The position numbers were made by a program, and so were the translations under genes. 64,000 bases of DNA from Nocardioides alkalitolerans (GTDB taxonomy: Bacteria; Actinomycetota; Actinomycetes; Propionibacteriales; Nocardioidaceae), in NCBI GenBank assembly GCA_038184435.1, contig CP116227.1, positions 496,001 through 560,000 of the forward strand, in the 5' to 3' direction. Shown one piece after another: positions 32,904 to 41,572 of this stretch. Each line of letters starts with the position of its first letter. Within the stretch, counting starts at the first letter, position 1. The notes beneath the pieces were generated by a model. It did no database searches. It saw only the letters and a program-made list of their open reading frames with translations, and was not told the DNA's origin.

Positions 32904-35063
32904 TCAGCCGAGGTGCGCCGGGCGCTCCCATCCCTCGCCCAGCACGTGCTGGGCCAGGAACGCGAGGACCGTCTCGTACCAGACGACGGCGTGCTGGGGC
33001 TTGAGCACCCAGTGGTTCTCGTCGGGGAAGTAGAGGTAGCGGTGGGGCATCACGCCGTGCTCGTCGGCGTGGTGCTGCGCGAGCTCGGCCCACAGACGGT
33101 TGCCCTCGCCGATCGGGACCCGGTAGTCGCGGTCGCCGTGGATGACGAGCAGCGGCGTCGAGATGCGCTCGACGAACTGGTGGGGGGAGTTCGCGGCCAG
33201 GCCCGCGTCGTCGAAGATCTCGTCCCAGTAGTAGGCGCCGTCGGTCGTGCCGCGGAACTGGTCGAGCGCCCACAGGCTGGCGTGGGTGACGATGGCGCGG
33301 AAGCGGTCGGTGTGGCCGGCGACCCAGTTCGCCATGTAGCCGCCGAAGGAGCCACCCATCGCGGCCGTGCGTCCCTCGTCGATCTCCGGGCGGGCCACGA
33401 CCGCGTCCGTGATCGCCATCAGGTCGGTGTAGGGCGCACCGCCCCAGGCGTTCCAGCCCCGCGCGATGAACTCGAGGCCGTAGCCCGTGGACAGGGCCGG
33501 GTCGGGCAGCAGCACCGCGTAGCCGCGCGCCACCAGCAGCTGCGCGCACCACCGCCAGCTCCACGCGTTCCAGCTGTTGAGCGGGCCGCCGTGGATCCAC
33601 AGGAGCAGGGGGGCGGGCGAGTCCGCGGAGGCGTCGGGCGGGGTGAGGAGCCACCCGCGCACCCGCGACCCGTCCTCGGCGACGGTCTCCACGTCGGTCA
33701 TGGTGCCGACCGGCGCGGGCGGCGGCGCGGGGGTGGCGAGCTCGGTGACGGTGCCGTCGGGCGCGACGTGGACCGGGTGGGGCGCGACCTGCCAGCTCGA
33801 CCGCAGGGCGACGACCGAGCCGTCCGGGCCCACGTGGGCCTGCGTGTAGCCGTGGTCGTCGGTGGTGAGCGCGGTGACCTCGCCGCCGTCGAGCGGGACG
33901 CGGAAGATCCGTCCGCGACCGTCGTCGTCGGCGACGACCACCAGGGAGCGGTCGTCGGGAGCGAAGGCGACCTCGGTGGGCCACCGGTCCCAGCCGACCG
34001 CGACCTCGCGCGCCTCGCTGCCGTCGACGCGGGAGATCCACAGGTGCTGGTCGGCGGGCCCAGCGGGCGTGGAGAACGCGGACCGCACGTAGGCCACCCA
34101 GGCGCCGTCGTGGCTGACGACCGGGCCCTCGACGTAGGTCGACCGCTCGTCCACGAGCGTCGTGTGGGCGCCCGTGGCGACGTCGATCGCGACGAGCGCG
34201 AAGCGGTCGCCCCGACCCTGGCGGCGCCGGAGCGCGGCGAGCAGCGTGCGGCCGTCGGGCGTGAGGGCCACGCCCGCGGTGTCGGCGCTGCGGCCCGGGT
34301 GCGGCGTCAGGTCGGCGGGGCGGGGGAGGTGCGCCGGGTACGGCGTCGGCGCGCCCCCGGCGTTCCCGGCGTCCTGCGGGCTCCGGTCGGGGGCGGCGGG
34401 AGCCACGGTCTCCGGAGCGAGCGCCGCGAGGTCGAGGGCGAGGAGGTGCGGCTCGTCGGGGCCGAGGTCGTGGTCCCAGACCCGCACGGGGTAGTGCTCG
34501 TGGAGGATCGCCGCGACCTTCCGCTTCGCCCGCTCCTCCCGCAGCCGGGCGTCGTCCTCGAACGTGGTCGCCGAGGGCAGGAGGTCGGCCGCGAGGACGA
34601 CCGTCTCGGACGCACGCGCCGTCGCGGCGATCGCGCCGACGCCACCCGCGAGGGCGGTCACGGGGCGGGCCTCGCCGCCGGCCGGGTCGACCGCCCACAG
34701 CTGCGTGAGCGGCTTGCCGTCCCGCTCCGGCCCTCCACCGCCGGTGCGGGACGAGGTGAACAGGAGGGTGCCGGCCCCGGTGAAGGCCGCGCCGGACTCG
34801 CCGGCCGTGCTGCGGGTGAGCCGCCGCGGAGTCCCACCGCCCGCGGCGTCGACCTCCCAGAGAGCGCGCTCGTACGCCGTGCGGTCCGCGTCGAGCGTCG
34901 CCACCGTCAGCACGACGCGGGAGCCGTCCGCCGACCGCGTCAGCGACTCCACGCGGGGGAGCGCGACGTAGTCGGCGAGGTCCGCGAACGGCGAGCCGGT
35001 CGGCGGCGGAGCGGGGGCCGCGGCGGAATCGTGGTCGTCATGAGCGTGGTCCGAGAAAGTCAC
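32904..35063 (-). CDS. S9 family prolyl oligopeptidase-like serine peptidase
   Basis: A 719-residue S9 peptidase. The first 450 residues form a beta-propeller with TolB/WD-like blades (GEARPVTAL, WVAYVRSAFSTPAGPADQHLWISRVDG, EVAFAPDDRSLVVVADDDGRGRIFRV). The C-terminal alpha/beta hydrolase has LLLWIHGGPLNSW, the nucleophile GRTAAMGGSFGGYMANW (Ser in GGSFGGYM), the Asp in LVIHGDRDYRVP and the His in FPDENHW. It is cytoplasmic by sequence (no signal peptide) and should cleave short peptides after proline or act as an acylaminoacyl peptidase. GTG 35063 is chosen because the protein starts with a normal-looking VTFSDHA; GTG 35093 is possible but adds ten non-conserved residues. Confidence 0.88.
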   Translation of the reverse strand: MTFSDHAHDDHDSAAAPAPPPTGSPFADLADYVALPRVESLTRSADGSRVVLTVATLDADRTAYERALWEVDAAGGGTPRRLTRSTAGESGAAFTGAGTLLFTSSRTGGGGPERDGKPLTQLWAVDPAGGEARPVTALAGGVGAIAATARASETVVLAADLLPSATTFEDDARLREERAKRKVAAILHEHYPVRVWDHDLGPDEPHLLALDLAALAPETVAPAAPDRSPQDAGNAGGAPTPYPAHLPRPADLTPHPGRSADTAGVALTPDGRTLLAALRRRQGRGDRFALVAIDVATGAHTTLVDERSTYVEGPVVSHDGAWVAYVRSAFSTPAGPADQHLWISRVDGSEAREVAVGWDRWPTEVAFAPDDRSLVVVADDDGRGRIFRVPLDGGEVTALTTDDHGYTQAHVGPDGSVVALRSSWQVAPHPVHVAPDGTVTELATPAPPPAPVGTMTDVETVAEDGSRVRGWLLTPPDASADSPAPLLLWIHGGPLNSWNAWSWRWCAQLLVARGYAVLLPDPALSTGYGLEFIARGWNAWGGAPYTDLMAITDAVVARPEIDEGRTAAMGGSFGGYMANWVAGHTDRFRAIVTHASLWALDQFRGTTDGAYYWDEIFDDAGLAANSPHQFVERISTPLLVIHGDRDYRVPIGEGNRLWAELAQHHADEHGVMPHRYLYFPDENHWVLKPQHAVVWYETVLAFLAQHVLGEGWERPAHLG

Positions 35064-35184
35064 CCTGCGCACGTTAGCCACGCCCACCGACACTCGACAG
35101 CGGCCGGGGGGTCACGATGGGGACACGACTGCTCGCCGGCCCGGGCCGCCTTCGGCGCATCGCCGGTTGGGCCATGCTGGGGGC

Positions 35185-35904
35185 GTGCCCGATCTCCTCG
35201 ACCGCGTCCTGGGCGACGTCGTCACGCAACAGCCGGCGCTGGACCCCCGCCTCGTCGCGCTCACGGCCGGACTCGCCGTGGTGCTCGTCCTCCACCGCCC
35301 GCTCTGGCGTCGCGCCCGGCACCTCGTGACGATCGTGCACGAGGGCGGGCACGGCGTCGCCGCGTTGCTGAGCGGCCGGCGTCTGGCAGGGATCAGGCTG
35401 CACTCGGACACCTCCGGCCTCACCGTGTCGCGGGGACGGCCGCGCGGCCCGGGGATGATCGTGACCGCGTTCGGCGGATACGTCGCCCCCACCCTGCTCG
35501 GGCTGGTGGCTGCGTTCGTCGTCTCCCGCGGGTACGCCGTCGCGGGGCTGTGGACGGCGCTGCTGCTGCTCGCGCTGCTCCTCCTGCAGATCCGCAACTT
35601 CTTCGGGCTGTGGGCGGTGCTCGTCGCGGGGCTCGGCGTCTTCGCCGTCACCTGGTGGGCGAGCGGGCCGGTGCAGGTGGGGGCGACGTACGTCGTCACG
35701 TGGTTCCTGCTCCTGAGCGCGCCACGACCGGTGCTCGAGCTGCAGCAGCAACGTCGGCAGGGGCGAGCGCCCCACTCCGACGCCGACATGCTGGGTCGAC
35801 TGACGCCGTTCCCGGGCGGGTTCTGGGTGGCGGTCTTCCTGCTGGTCACCGCGGGCGGTGCGGCCCTGGGAGCACTGCTGCTGTGGACGGCGGCGGACAC
35901 GTGA
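35185..35904 (+). CDS. M50-like membrane metalloprotease
   Basis: A 239-residue integral membrane protein with five or six hydrophobic helices. The zinc motif HEGGH lies in LVTIVHEGGHGVAALLSGRRLAGIRLHSDTSGLT near residue 50, and a second element (GGYVAPTLLGLVAAF) corresponds to the intramembrane helix with the third ligand region in M50B relatives, although the usual NPDG is not obvious. Such proteins cleave membrane substrates such as anti-sigma factors or may be non-proteolytic. GTG 35185 is preferred because GGGGGC precedes it and because upstream codons look non-coding. It is divergent from the S9 peptidase. Confidence 0.75.
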   Translation: MPDLLDRVLGDVVTQQPALDPRLVALTAGLAVVLVLHRPLWRRARHLVTIVHEGGHGVAALLSGRRLAGIRLHSDTSGLTVSRGRPRGPGMIVTAFGGYVAPTLLGLVAAFVVSRGYAVAGLWTALLLLALLLLQIRNFFGLWAVLVAGLGVFAVTWWASGPVQVGATYVVTWFLLLSAPRPVLELQQQRRQGRAPHSDADMLGRLTPFPGGFWVAVFLLVTAGGAALGALLLWTAADT

Positions 35905-35932
35905 GGTTGTGTCGCGTGCCTACCTTCACTCC

Positions 35933-36334
35933 ATGAGTGAGGACCAGCTGCAGCCCCAGGACACGCTCGACGACCGCGGCGTCGACGACATCCTCGACGA
36001 GGGCATCTCGCCGCCGGAGCGCCTGCGCGGATCGAACCTGAAGGACGTCACCGCCGCCGGCGAGCTCGAGGGCGAGACGATCGACGAGCGCGTCGCGCAG
36101 GAGGAGCCGGACGTCTGGGACGGTCTCCAGGACGAGCTCGACGCCGACGTCGTCGACGGTCCGGTCGGCGGCGAGGTGGGGGCCGAGCGCACCGGCCGCC
36201 TCGTGGCGAGCGACGACGGCTCGGGGAACCTGCGTGAGGACGACCGCTTCGCCACCGACGGCGGCATCGACGGTGCCGGCGCCAGCGCCGAGGAGGCCGC
36301 CATGCACACCATCGAGGACGACCCGCAGGACTGA
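35933..36334 (+). CDS. DUF5709 family acidic protein
   Basis: A 133-residue, strongly acidic actinobacterial protein of the DUF5709 type. The DDRGVDDILDEGISPPERLRGSNLKDVTAAGELEGETIDERVAQEEPDVW motif set and the final GASAEEAAMHTIEDD are typical. Function unknown; probably unstructured in part. TACCTT at 35921-35926 lies six bases before ATG 35933. It converges with the secreted metalloprotease gene across a long hairpin. Confidence 0.85.
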   Translation: MSEDQLQPQDTLDDRGVDDILDEGISPPERLRGSNLKDVTAAGELEGETIDERVAQEEPDVWDGLQDELDADVVDGPVGGEVGAERTGRLVASDDGSGNLREDDRFATDGGIDGAGASAEEAAMHTIEDDPQD

Positions 36335-36342
36335 GGCCTCCG

Positions 36343-36387
36343 CGACGACGCCGCGTGCTCCCGGACCGGGGGCACGCGGCGTCGTCG
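36343..36387. terminator. Bidirectional terminator hairpin
   Basis: CGACGACGCCGCGTGC (36343-36358) and GCACGCGGCGTCGTCG (36372-36387) form a perfect 16-bp stem with a 13-base loop between convergent genes. TTCTC follows on the plus strand. Confidence 0.85.
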
Positions 36388-36395
36388 TTCTCGGG

Positions 36396-38024
36396 TCAGT
36401 AGGCCTGGGCCACCGCGTCGAGGGTGTAGCGCACGTCGTCGTCGAGCGGCTCGCCGCCGCAGGCCCTCGCCGTGTCCTGGTTGCAGTCGACCCGGGACGA
36501 GGCGTTGGCGAACGAGACGTAGACGTTGCGCACCTGGCCGGGCTGGAACGCCAGGTACTGCGTCGTCGTGCCCGACTTCAGGCTGATCGCGCCGCGCTTG
36601 ACCGTGCCGTTCGTGTACTGCACGACCACGAACGCCCCGGGAGACGTCGCCGCGGCGGGCGTCGAGAAGCGCAGGCGCAGGCGGTAGCGCTGGCTCGGCG
36701 CCGAGAAGCTCGGCTGGAACCGCACCGTGTACGTCGTCTGCTGCGGCACGGTGAAGCGTCGGGAGACCGGCGTCGTGCTCTTCGTGACCGCGTAGCCGGC
36801 GTTCACGGGGGCGGCCGTGTAGCTCGACCCCTCGTCGTAGAACGCGGCCGGGATCTGGTTGGCGGCTGCGAAGCCGGCCAGCTCACGACCGAACTCGGTG
36901 CGGGCGCCCGAGGCGTCGCGCAGGCCGTTGAGCACGGTGCGGAGCGCGTAGAGCGAGTGCTGGCCCGGGCTGCTCGTCGCCGAGGCCCGCTCCCACACGC
37001 TGCGGGCGATGTTGGCGCCGAAGCGCTCCTCCAGGTACTCGAAGAAGATCCAGTTGCCGTAGGAGTTGCCGGTCGCGTCGTCGAACAGGTCGAGCGGCAC
37101 GAGGGGGCGGGCCAGCTGGCCGTCGCCCAGGTACTGCCGGTTGTCGTTGACGTCGGAGGCCCAGACCTCCTCCATCCAGGTCGCCGTCGCCTCGTAGAGC
37201 CAGGCGTCCTCGAACGCGTCGTACCCGAACTGGATCGCGTGGAAGATCTCGTGGACCGCCGTGACGCGCAGGTTGTCGATCGGCGCGGCCGGTCCGAACT
37301 CCGCGTAGTCGTTGTCGAGCACGCAGTAGGACGTCGCGCGGTAGTCCGACCCCGAGACGAAGGCCTCCGGGGCGCAGTACCCGTACACGCCCTGGCTGCC
37401 GAGGTCGGTCAGGTAGATGTCGAGCTTGGCGTTGCCGCCACGGGTGCCGTCGGACGGAGCAGCGCGGTAGCCGCGGCTGTTCACGAGGTAGGCGTACGCG
37501 TTCTTGGCCACCTGCGCGGTCTGGGAGGCCCACGCCGGTGTGGCGCCGATCTCCTCGTTCTGCGCGCGGTCCACGTAGTGCACGCAGATCCCGCCGGTGC
37601 AGCCCGACTTGACGGTCGAGCCGGCCGGGTAGCCGTCCCCACCGGGCTCGTTCGGCCCGTCGGCCGGGCGGGCCAGCAGGCGGTCGGCGGACGCGCGGTC
37701 GGCGCCCCGCAGCTTGGGCTTGGCGATCATGAGGTCGCGCAGCGCCAGGGTGGGCGACGCGGTGGTGCCGTCGGCCGCGACGGCGGGACCGTCGCCGGCG
37801 AGGAGGACCTCCGCACGCTCGAGCGCCTGCTGGGCCTGCTCGGGCGTGATGTCGTCGGGATCGGCGGGCAGCGAGAGCGGAGCCGGCGGGTCGGTCGGCT
37901 CGTCGAGCGCGACGACCGCGGCCGAGGACGGGGCCTCCGCTCGAGCGGCGCCACCGGGGAGCAACGTCGCTCCCAGCATGACGGCGACAGCGGCCACTCC
38001 GACGGGCCGCGCGAGATAACGCAT
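36396..38024 (-). CDS. Secreted MXAN_6640-type putative metalloprotease
   Basis: A 542-residue exported protein. Residues 1-29 form a signal peptide ending ARAE. After a helical propeptide-like region comes a zincin domain: AKLDIYLTDLGSQGVYGYCAPE, then VTAVHEIFHAIQFGYDAFEDAWLYEATATWMEEVW, where HEIFH is the HExxH site and Glu in YEATATWMEE is a likely third ligand. This matches the MXAN_6640 family. A C-terminal beta-sandwich (TYTVRFQPSFSAPSQRYRLRLRFS) may aid binding. Four cysteines in two close pairs suggest disulfides (CTGGIC; CNQDTARAC). ATG 38024 sits after a GGGGGAGGATCC Shine-Dalgarno. Confidence 0.85.
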   Translation of the reverse strand: MRYLARPVGVAAVAVMLGATLLPGGAARAEAPSSAAVVALDEPTDPPAPLSLPADPDDITPEQAQQALERAEVLLAGDGPAVAADGTTASPTLALRDLMIAKPKLRGADRASADRLLARPADGPNEPGGDGYPAGSTVKSGCTGGICVHYVDRAQNEEIGATPAWASQTAQVAKNAYAYLVNSRGYRAAPSDGTRGGNAKLDIYLTDLGSQGVYGYCAPEAFVSGSDYRATSYCVLDNDYAEFGPAAPIDNLRVTAVHEIFHAIQFGYDAFEDAWLYEATATWMEEVWASDVNDNRQYLGDGQLARPLVPLDLFDDATGNSYGNWIFFEYLEERFGANIARSVWERASATSSPGQHSLYALRTVLNGLRDASGARTEFGRELAGFAAANQIPAAFYDEGSSYTAAPVNAGYAVTKSTTPVSRRFTVPQQTTYTVRFQPSFSAPSQRYRLRLRFSTPAAATSPGAFVVVQYTNGTVKRGAISLKSGTTTQYLAFQPGQVRNVYVSFANASSRVDCNQDTARACGGEPLDDDVRYTLDAVAQAY

Positions 38025-38235
38025 AGGGATCCTCCCCCAGGACGAGCGTCCGCCCGGTGCGGACAGGCGACACCCTAGGGGTCCGCGGTGACAGTGCGCT
38101 GGGCTCCGGCAGAACCCGCGCACGTTCTCCACAGGTCGGCCGCGCGAGGGTGGTCGAGTAGGTCGTGGCTGTCCTAGATTGGGCGCGGTTGTCGACGCGA
38201 TCGGGCGCGTCGACCCGGGCTCGTCGGAGGACCGC

Positions 38236-38775
38236 ATGCAGGGCCGTGGAGGCAGGTTGGTCGGACTCGTCGTCGGTACGTCGCTGCTCGCGGCGTGCAC
38301 CGGGGGCGGGGGTGGTGCGGAGGAGGGTGCGTCGGAGGCGCCGTCGTCGTCGCCGTCGTCGCCGGTGGTGTCGTCTTCGTCGGAGGCGGCGGTTCCGGTG
38401 TTGCCGGACGAGGCGCGGGGTGATGACGACGCGGCCGCCGTGGCGTTCGTGGAGCACTGGGTGGAGCTGGTGAACTACGCGATCGCGACGGGTGACACGG
38501 CGCCGGCGCGCGCTACATCGCCGGACTGCGAGGCGTGTGGCGTCCTCCTCGACTACATCGCGGGCTCAGAACGGCTTGGTGAGGGCTTCTGGACCCTGAG
38601 GGACCTGACCACACGCCCACCGAGCTCTGATGACCCGGCGCCGTCCCCGACCGTTGTCGCGGGACAGGTGAGTATTGAAGGCTCGAAACCCGACCCCTTC
38701 GGGGCCACGGCTCTAGGACTGACGACTTCGGACGATGGGTGGCGGGTGCAGTGGTTGTTGAACGAGCCCTACTGA
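38236..38775 (+). CDS. DUF6318-type lipoprotein
   Basis: A 179-residue lipoprotein. The signal peptide ends in lipobox LLAAC near residue 21, then a Gly/Ser/Pro low-complexity linker of about 35 residues leads to a compact domain with AAVAFVEHWVELVNYAIATGDTAPARATSPDCEACGVLLDYI and a C-terminal GWRVQWLLNEPY. This fits DUF6318, an actinobacterial lipoprotein family of unknown role. Shine-Dalgarno GGAGG lies six bases before ATG 38236. The 3' end overlaps the next gene by 37 bases. Confidence 0.82.
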   Translation: MQGRGGRLVGLVVGTSLLAACTGGGGGAEEGASEAPSSSPSSPVVSSSSEAAVPVLPDEARGDDDAAAVAFVEHWVELVNYAIATGDTAPARATSPDCEACGVLLDYIAGSERLGEGFWTLRDLTTRPPSSDDPAPSPTVVAGQVSIEGSKPDPFGATALGLTTSDDGWRVQWLLNEPY

Positions 38776-39578
38776 CCTTGGCCACGATGGCCCTGATCCT
38801 GCCGGACGCCGTCGCGAGCGAAGGCGGTGACGCCAGCGCCGGCGAGGGGGGCTTCGTCGTGTCCGGAGAGGTGCACGAGAGCCACAGCAGGTCGAATGAC
38901 GGACGAGAATCGGACGCAGTGGCGCCGAGCGAGGCGCAGGTCATGGCTGCGCGGCAGTCCTACGTCGACGCCTCCATCTGCCTGCCCTCCTCGATCGCGG
39001 GCCTCACACTCGGCAACATCTGCGCCGGACGCACCGCCTGCGACGAGAACACCCTCGGCCGCTACCTCCAGAACCCCTACCTCGCCACCGGCACCGGACG
39101 CCCCACCAACTGCACCCCCACCCCCGGTGAGGACCCCGCCGCCGTCGTCAACGCCGCCGTCTACCAAGCCTTCCGCGAGGTACCGCTCCCCGAGACCGTG
39201 CTCCACATCCAACCCCCCGACGGCACCACCCTGGTCAACCTCGAGACCAACTTCTTCACCACCGCCGAACCCTTCACCACCACCATCACCGTCCTGGGCT
39301 ACACCGTCGACCTCGACATCACCCCCACCAGCTACACCTGGGACTTCGGCGACGGCACCACCACGACCACCACCACCCCCGGCGCCCCCTACCCCCACCT
39401 CGACATCACCCACGTCTACACCCGCACCGGCACCTACCCCACCCGCCTCACCACCACCTGGTCCGCCGACTTCCGCGTCGCCGACCGCCCCTGGCAACGC
39501 GTCCAAGGCACCGTCGACATGACCAGCCCCACCCTCGACCTCCAGGTCCGCGAAGCCACCCCCGTCCTCACCGGATGA
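38739..39578 (+). CDS. Secreted PKD-domain protein
   Basis: A 279-residue exported protein. Residues 1-27 form a signal peptide (VVVERALLTLATMALILPDAVAS). A middle region has paired Cys residues, and the C-terminal 100 residues are a PKD domain: TPTSYTWDFGDGTTTTTT, followed by ITHVYTRTGTYPTRLTTTWSADF. PKD domains mediate surface contacts. GTG 38739 overlaps the lipoprotein gene; GTG 38751 is an alternative. Codon use is peculiar: from about 38960 nearly every codon ends in C, with long runs of ACC and CCC, unlike neighbours. That compositional shift continues into the following intergenic DNA. Confidence 0.75.
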   Translation: MAGAVVVERALLTLATMALILPDAVASEGGDASAGEGGFVVSGEVHESHSRSNDGRESDAVAPSEAQVMAARQSYVDASICLPSSIAGLTLGNICAGRTACDENTLGRYLQNPYLATGTGRPTNCTPTPGEDPAAVVNAAVYQAFREVPLPETVLHIQPPDGTTLVNLETNFFTTAEPFTTTITVLGYTVDLDITPTSYTWDFGDGTTTTTTTPGAPYPHLDITHVYTRTGTYPTRLTTTWSADFRVADRPWQRVQGTVDMTSPTLDLQVREATPVLTG

Positions 39579-39893
39579 CCACCCAGCAGAACCAGAACAG
39601 CCACCAACCACGAAAGGGTCACCAACGACACCCATCCCCACCGAAGCACCGTCGTTCGTGACCCTTTCCACCCAGCCCCACAGAGCCCCCACGGCCCCGC
39701 GGCCCAGGCCCAGCCCCGCCACACGAACTGTGCAGCTGGAGACCCATCCACCCCCTCTGGGACCCACCAACGTCCCAGTTTCGGGCTCCAACCGAGGTCC
39801 GCCGCCCGCCCCCGAGCCCGTCCGAGCCCCCGGCCGTCTGTTGGCTCCACCTCCTAAAGTGAGCGAGCCGCGGAACCGGAGACGAGGAGCAGG
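39579..39893. other. C-rich intergenic region with hairpin
   Basis: This 315-base gap holds a stem-loop with arms 39612-39629 and 39651-39668 (GAAAGGGTCAC matching GTGACCCTTTC, plus ACGAC with GTCGT), 16 of 18 bases paired, a likely terminator for the PKD gene. After it the top strand stays rich in CCC/CCA without a convincing reading frame. TAAAGT near 39856 could be a -10 for the DUF445 gene. Confidence 0.55.
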
Positions 39894-41165
39894 GTGACGA
39901 TGAGCTCGAGCGCGTTCACGGTCCCCGGATCGGCCGAGGCCGACCTGGTGCGGCGCCGCGACCTCAACAAGATGCGCGCCGTGGCCACGGGTCTGCTGGT
40001 GGCGGCGGCGGTCGTCTACGTCGCGACGCGTGGCCAGGACGGGTTCCTCGGTTTCGTCAACGCGGGCGCCGAGGCGTCGATGGTGGGTGCCATCGCGGAC
40101 TGGTTCGCGGTGACTGCGCTGTTCCGCCACCCCCTGCACCTCCCGATCCCGCACACGGCGCTCGTCCCCCGCCGGAAGAACGAGCTGGGCAAGGGCCTGC
40201 AGGAGTTCGTGAAGGAGAACTTCCTGGCCGAGGGCGTCGTGCGTGAGCGCGTCGGCGCGGCCGAGGCGAGCCGTCGGGTGGGGGAGTGGCTCGCCGATCC
40301 GGCGCACGCGCGGCGCGTGGTGGACGAGGTGGCGGACGTCGCGGTGATCGGGCTGGCGAAGGTGCGCGACGAGCACGTGAGCGAGCTGGCCGAGACCGTC
40401 CTGCTCCCGCGGTTCCGCGAGGAGCCCATCGCGCCGATCGCGGCGGCCCTGCTGGGCGAGATGGTCGAGGACGACCTGCACCACGGCGTCGTCGACCTCG
40501 GTCTGGGCGAGCTGTTGCGCTGGCTCCGGAACAACGAGGAGACGTTCACCGAGGTGCTCGGTGAGCGGGCTCCGTGGTGGACGCCGACGAAGCTCAACGA
40601 CGCCGTCACCCAACGGGTCCACGCCGAGGCGATCAAGTGGGTCGAGGACATCCAGGCCGATCCGCAGCACCGGGCGCGGCAGGCCTTCGACTCGATGCTC
40701 CACGACCTGGCCCAGGACCTCGTCCACGACCGAGACACCGCGGAGCGCGCCGAGCGGCTCAAGCTGCGCGTGCTTGGCCACCCGCAGGTGCTCGCCACCG
40801 CCGTCTCGCTGTGGAAGGCGCTCCAGCGTGCGCTCGTGGCGGGGCTCGAGGAGGAGGCCAGCATGCTGCGGGTCCGCCTCGAGCACGAGCTCGTGAAGTT
40901 CGGTCGTCGCCTCACGACCGACGCCGCGCTGCGACGTCGCCTCGACCAGATGCTGTCCGACGCGGTCGTGTTCGTGGTGAACCGCTACGGCACCGAGCTG
41001 ACGGGCGTCATCACCACCACGATCGAGCGCTGGGACGGCGACGAGGCAGCGCAGCGCATCGAGCTCCACGTGGGGCGCGACCTGCAGTTCATCCGTATCA
41101 ACGGCACGGTCGTGGGCGGGCTCGTGGGCGTCCTCATCCACGCCATCGACTTGCTGCTGCCCTGA
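39894..41165 (+). CDS. DUF445 family membrane-associated protein
   Basis: A 423-residue DUF445 (YjiN-like) protein. An N-terminal membrane helix (MRAVATGLLVAAAVVYVATR, residues 27-46) is followed by GAEASMVGAIADWFAVTALFRHPLHLPIPHTALVPRRKNELG, the family's signature block. A long helical region follows, and the C-terminus has a second hydrophobic segment, FIRINGTVVGGLVGVLIHAIDLLL. The family is of unknown function, probably anchored at both ends. GTG 39894 is spaced five bases from GAGGAG; ATG 39900 is the alternative. Confidence 0.9.
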   Translation: MTMSSSAFTVPGSAEADLVRRRDLNKMRAVATGLLVAAAVVYVATRGQDGFLGFVNAGAEASMVGAIADWFAVTALFRHPLHLPIPHTALVPRRKNELGKGLQEFVKENFLAEGVVRERVGAAEASRRVGEWLADPAHARRVVDEVADVAVIGLAKVRDEHVSELAETVLLPRFREEPIAPIAAALLGEMVEDDLHHGVVDLGLGELLRWLRNNEETFTEVLGERAPWWTPTKLNDAVTQRVHAEAIKWVEDIQADPQHRARQAFDSMLHDLAQDLVHDRDTAERAERLKLRVLGHPQVLATAVSLWKALQRALVAGLEEEASMLRVRLEHELVKFGRRLTTDAALRRRLDQMLSDAVVFVVNRYGTELTGVITTTIERWDGDEAAQRIELHVGRDLQFIRINGTVVGGLVGVLIHAIDLLLP

Positions 41166-41224
41166 CCCCGCGCCGTACCCGCGCGAACGCGGGCGACGGC
41201 CCGCCCGGTGCGATGATGGGTCGC

Positions 41225-41473
41225 GTGAGCGATCCCTTCGACGTACCCGTCCGTGACGGCTCCATCCGTCTCGGGCAGTTCCTCAAGCTGGCGAACCTGG
41301 TGGAGTCCGGGGCCCAGGCGAAGCCCGTGATCGCCGAGGGCCGTGTGCTCGTCAACGGCGAGGTCGACACCCGCCGCGGCCGACAGCTCGTGGTCGGCGA
41401 CGTCGTCACGCTCGACGGTCAGAGCGCCCGTGCCGTCGACGCGGAGGGCTTCGACGACGGCCTCCCGTGGTGA
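41225..41473 (+). CDS. S4-domain RNA-binding protein (YbcJ/YaaA-like)
   Basis: An 82-residue S4 protein. IRLGQFLKLANLVESGAQAKPVIAEGRVLVNGEVDTRRGRQLVVGDVV is the complete S4 alpha-L motif, as in YbcJ and YaaA, which bind structured RNA and are thought to act with ribosomes or RNA modification. The GTG start at 41225 gives a normal family N-terminus (VSDPFDVPVRDGS); ATG 41213 or 41216 would add up to four residues. GATGAT at 41212-41217 lies seven bases before the GTG. It follows DUF445 and is succeeded by a large palindrome. Confidence 0.87.
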   Translation: MSDPFDVPVRDGSIRLGQFLKLANLVESGAQAKPVIAEGRVLVNGEVDTRRGRQLVVGDVVTLDGQSARAVDAEGFDDGLPW

Positions 41474-41491
41474 GCCACCAGCCCTCCCGCA

Positions 41492-41535
41492 ACGTCATGC
41501 GCCCCGCAGGCTCCAGCCTGCGGGGCGCATGACGT
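41492..41535. repeat. Dispersed palindromic element, copy 3 (21-bp perfect arms)
   Basis: Arms at 41492-41512 and 41515-41535 are perfectly complementary over 21 bases with only CC between them. They begin ACGTCATGCG and end CGCATGACGT, the core shared with palindromes at 11357-11404 and 26475-26524. It sits between the convergent S4 and FKBP genes and may also terminate transcription. Confidence 0.85.
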
Positions 41536-41572
41536 CAGCGACGGGGGACCGTCACCGGCGGGGGACCGGGGG

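Noticed and set aside
38769..41141. 790-codon minus-strand frame opposite the PKD and DUF445 genes
   Set aside because: Gly/Val/Arg-rich translation created by C-ending codons on the other strand; no domains.
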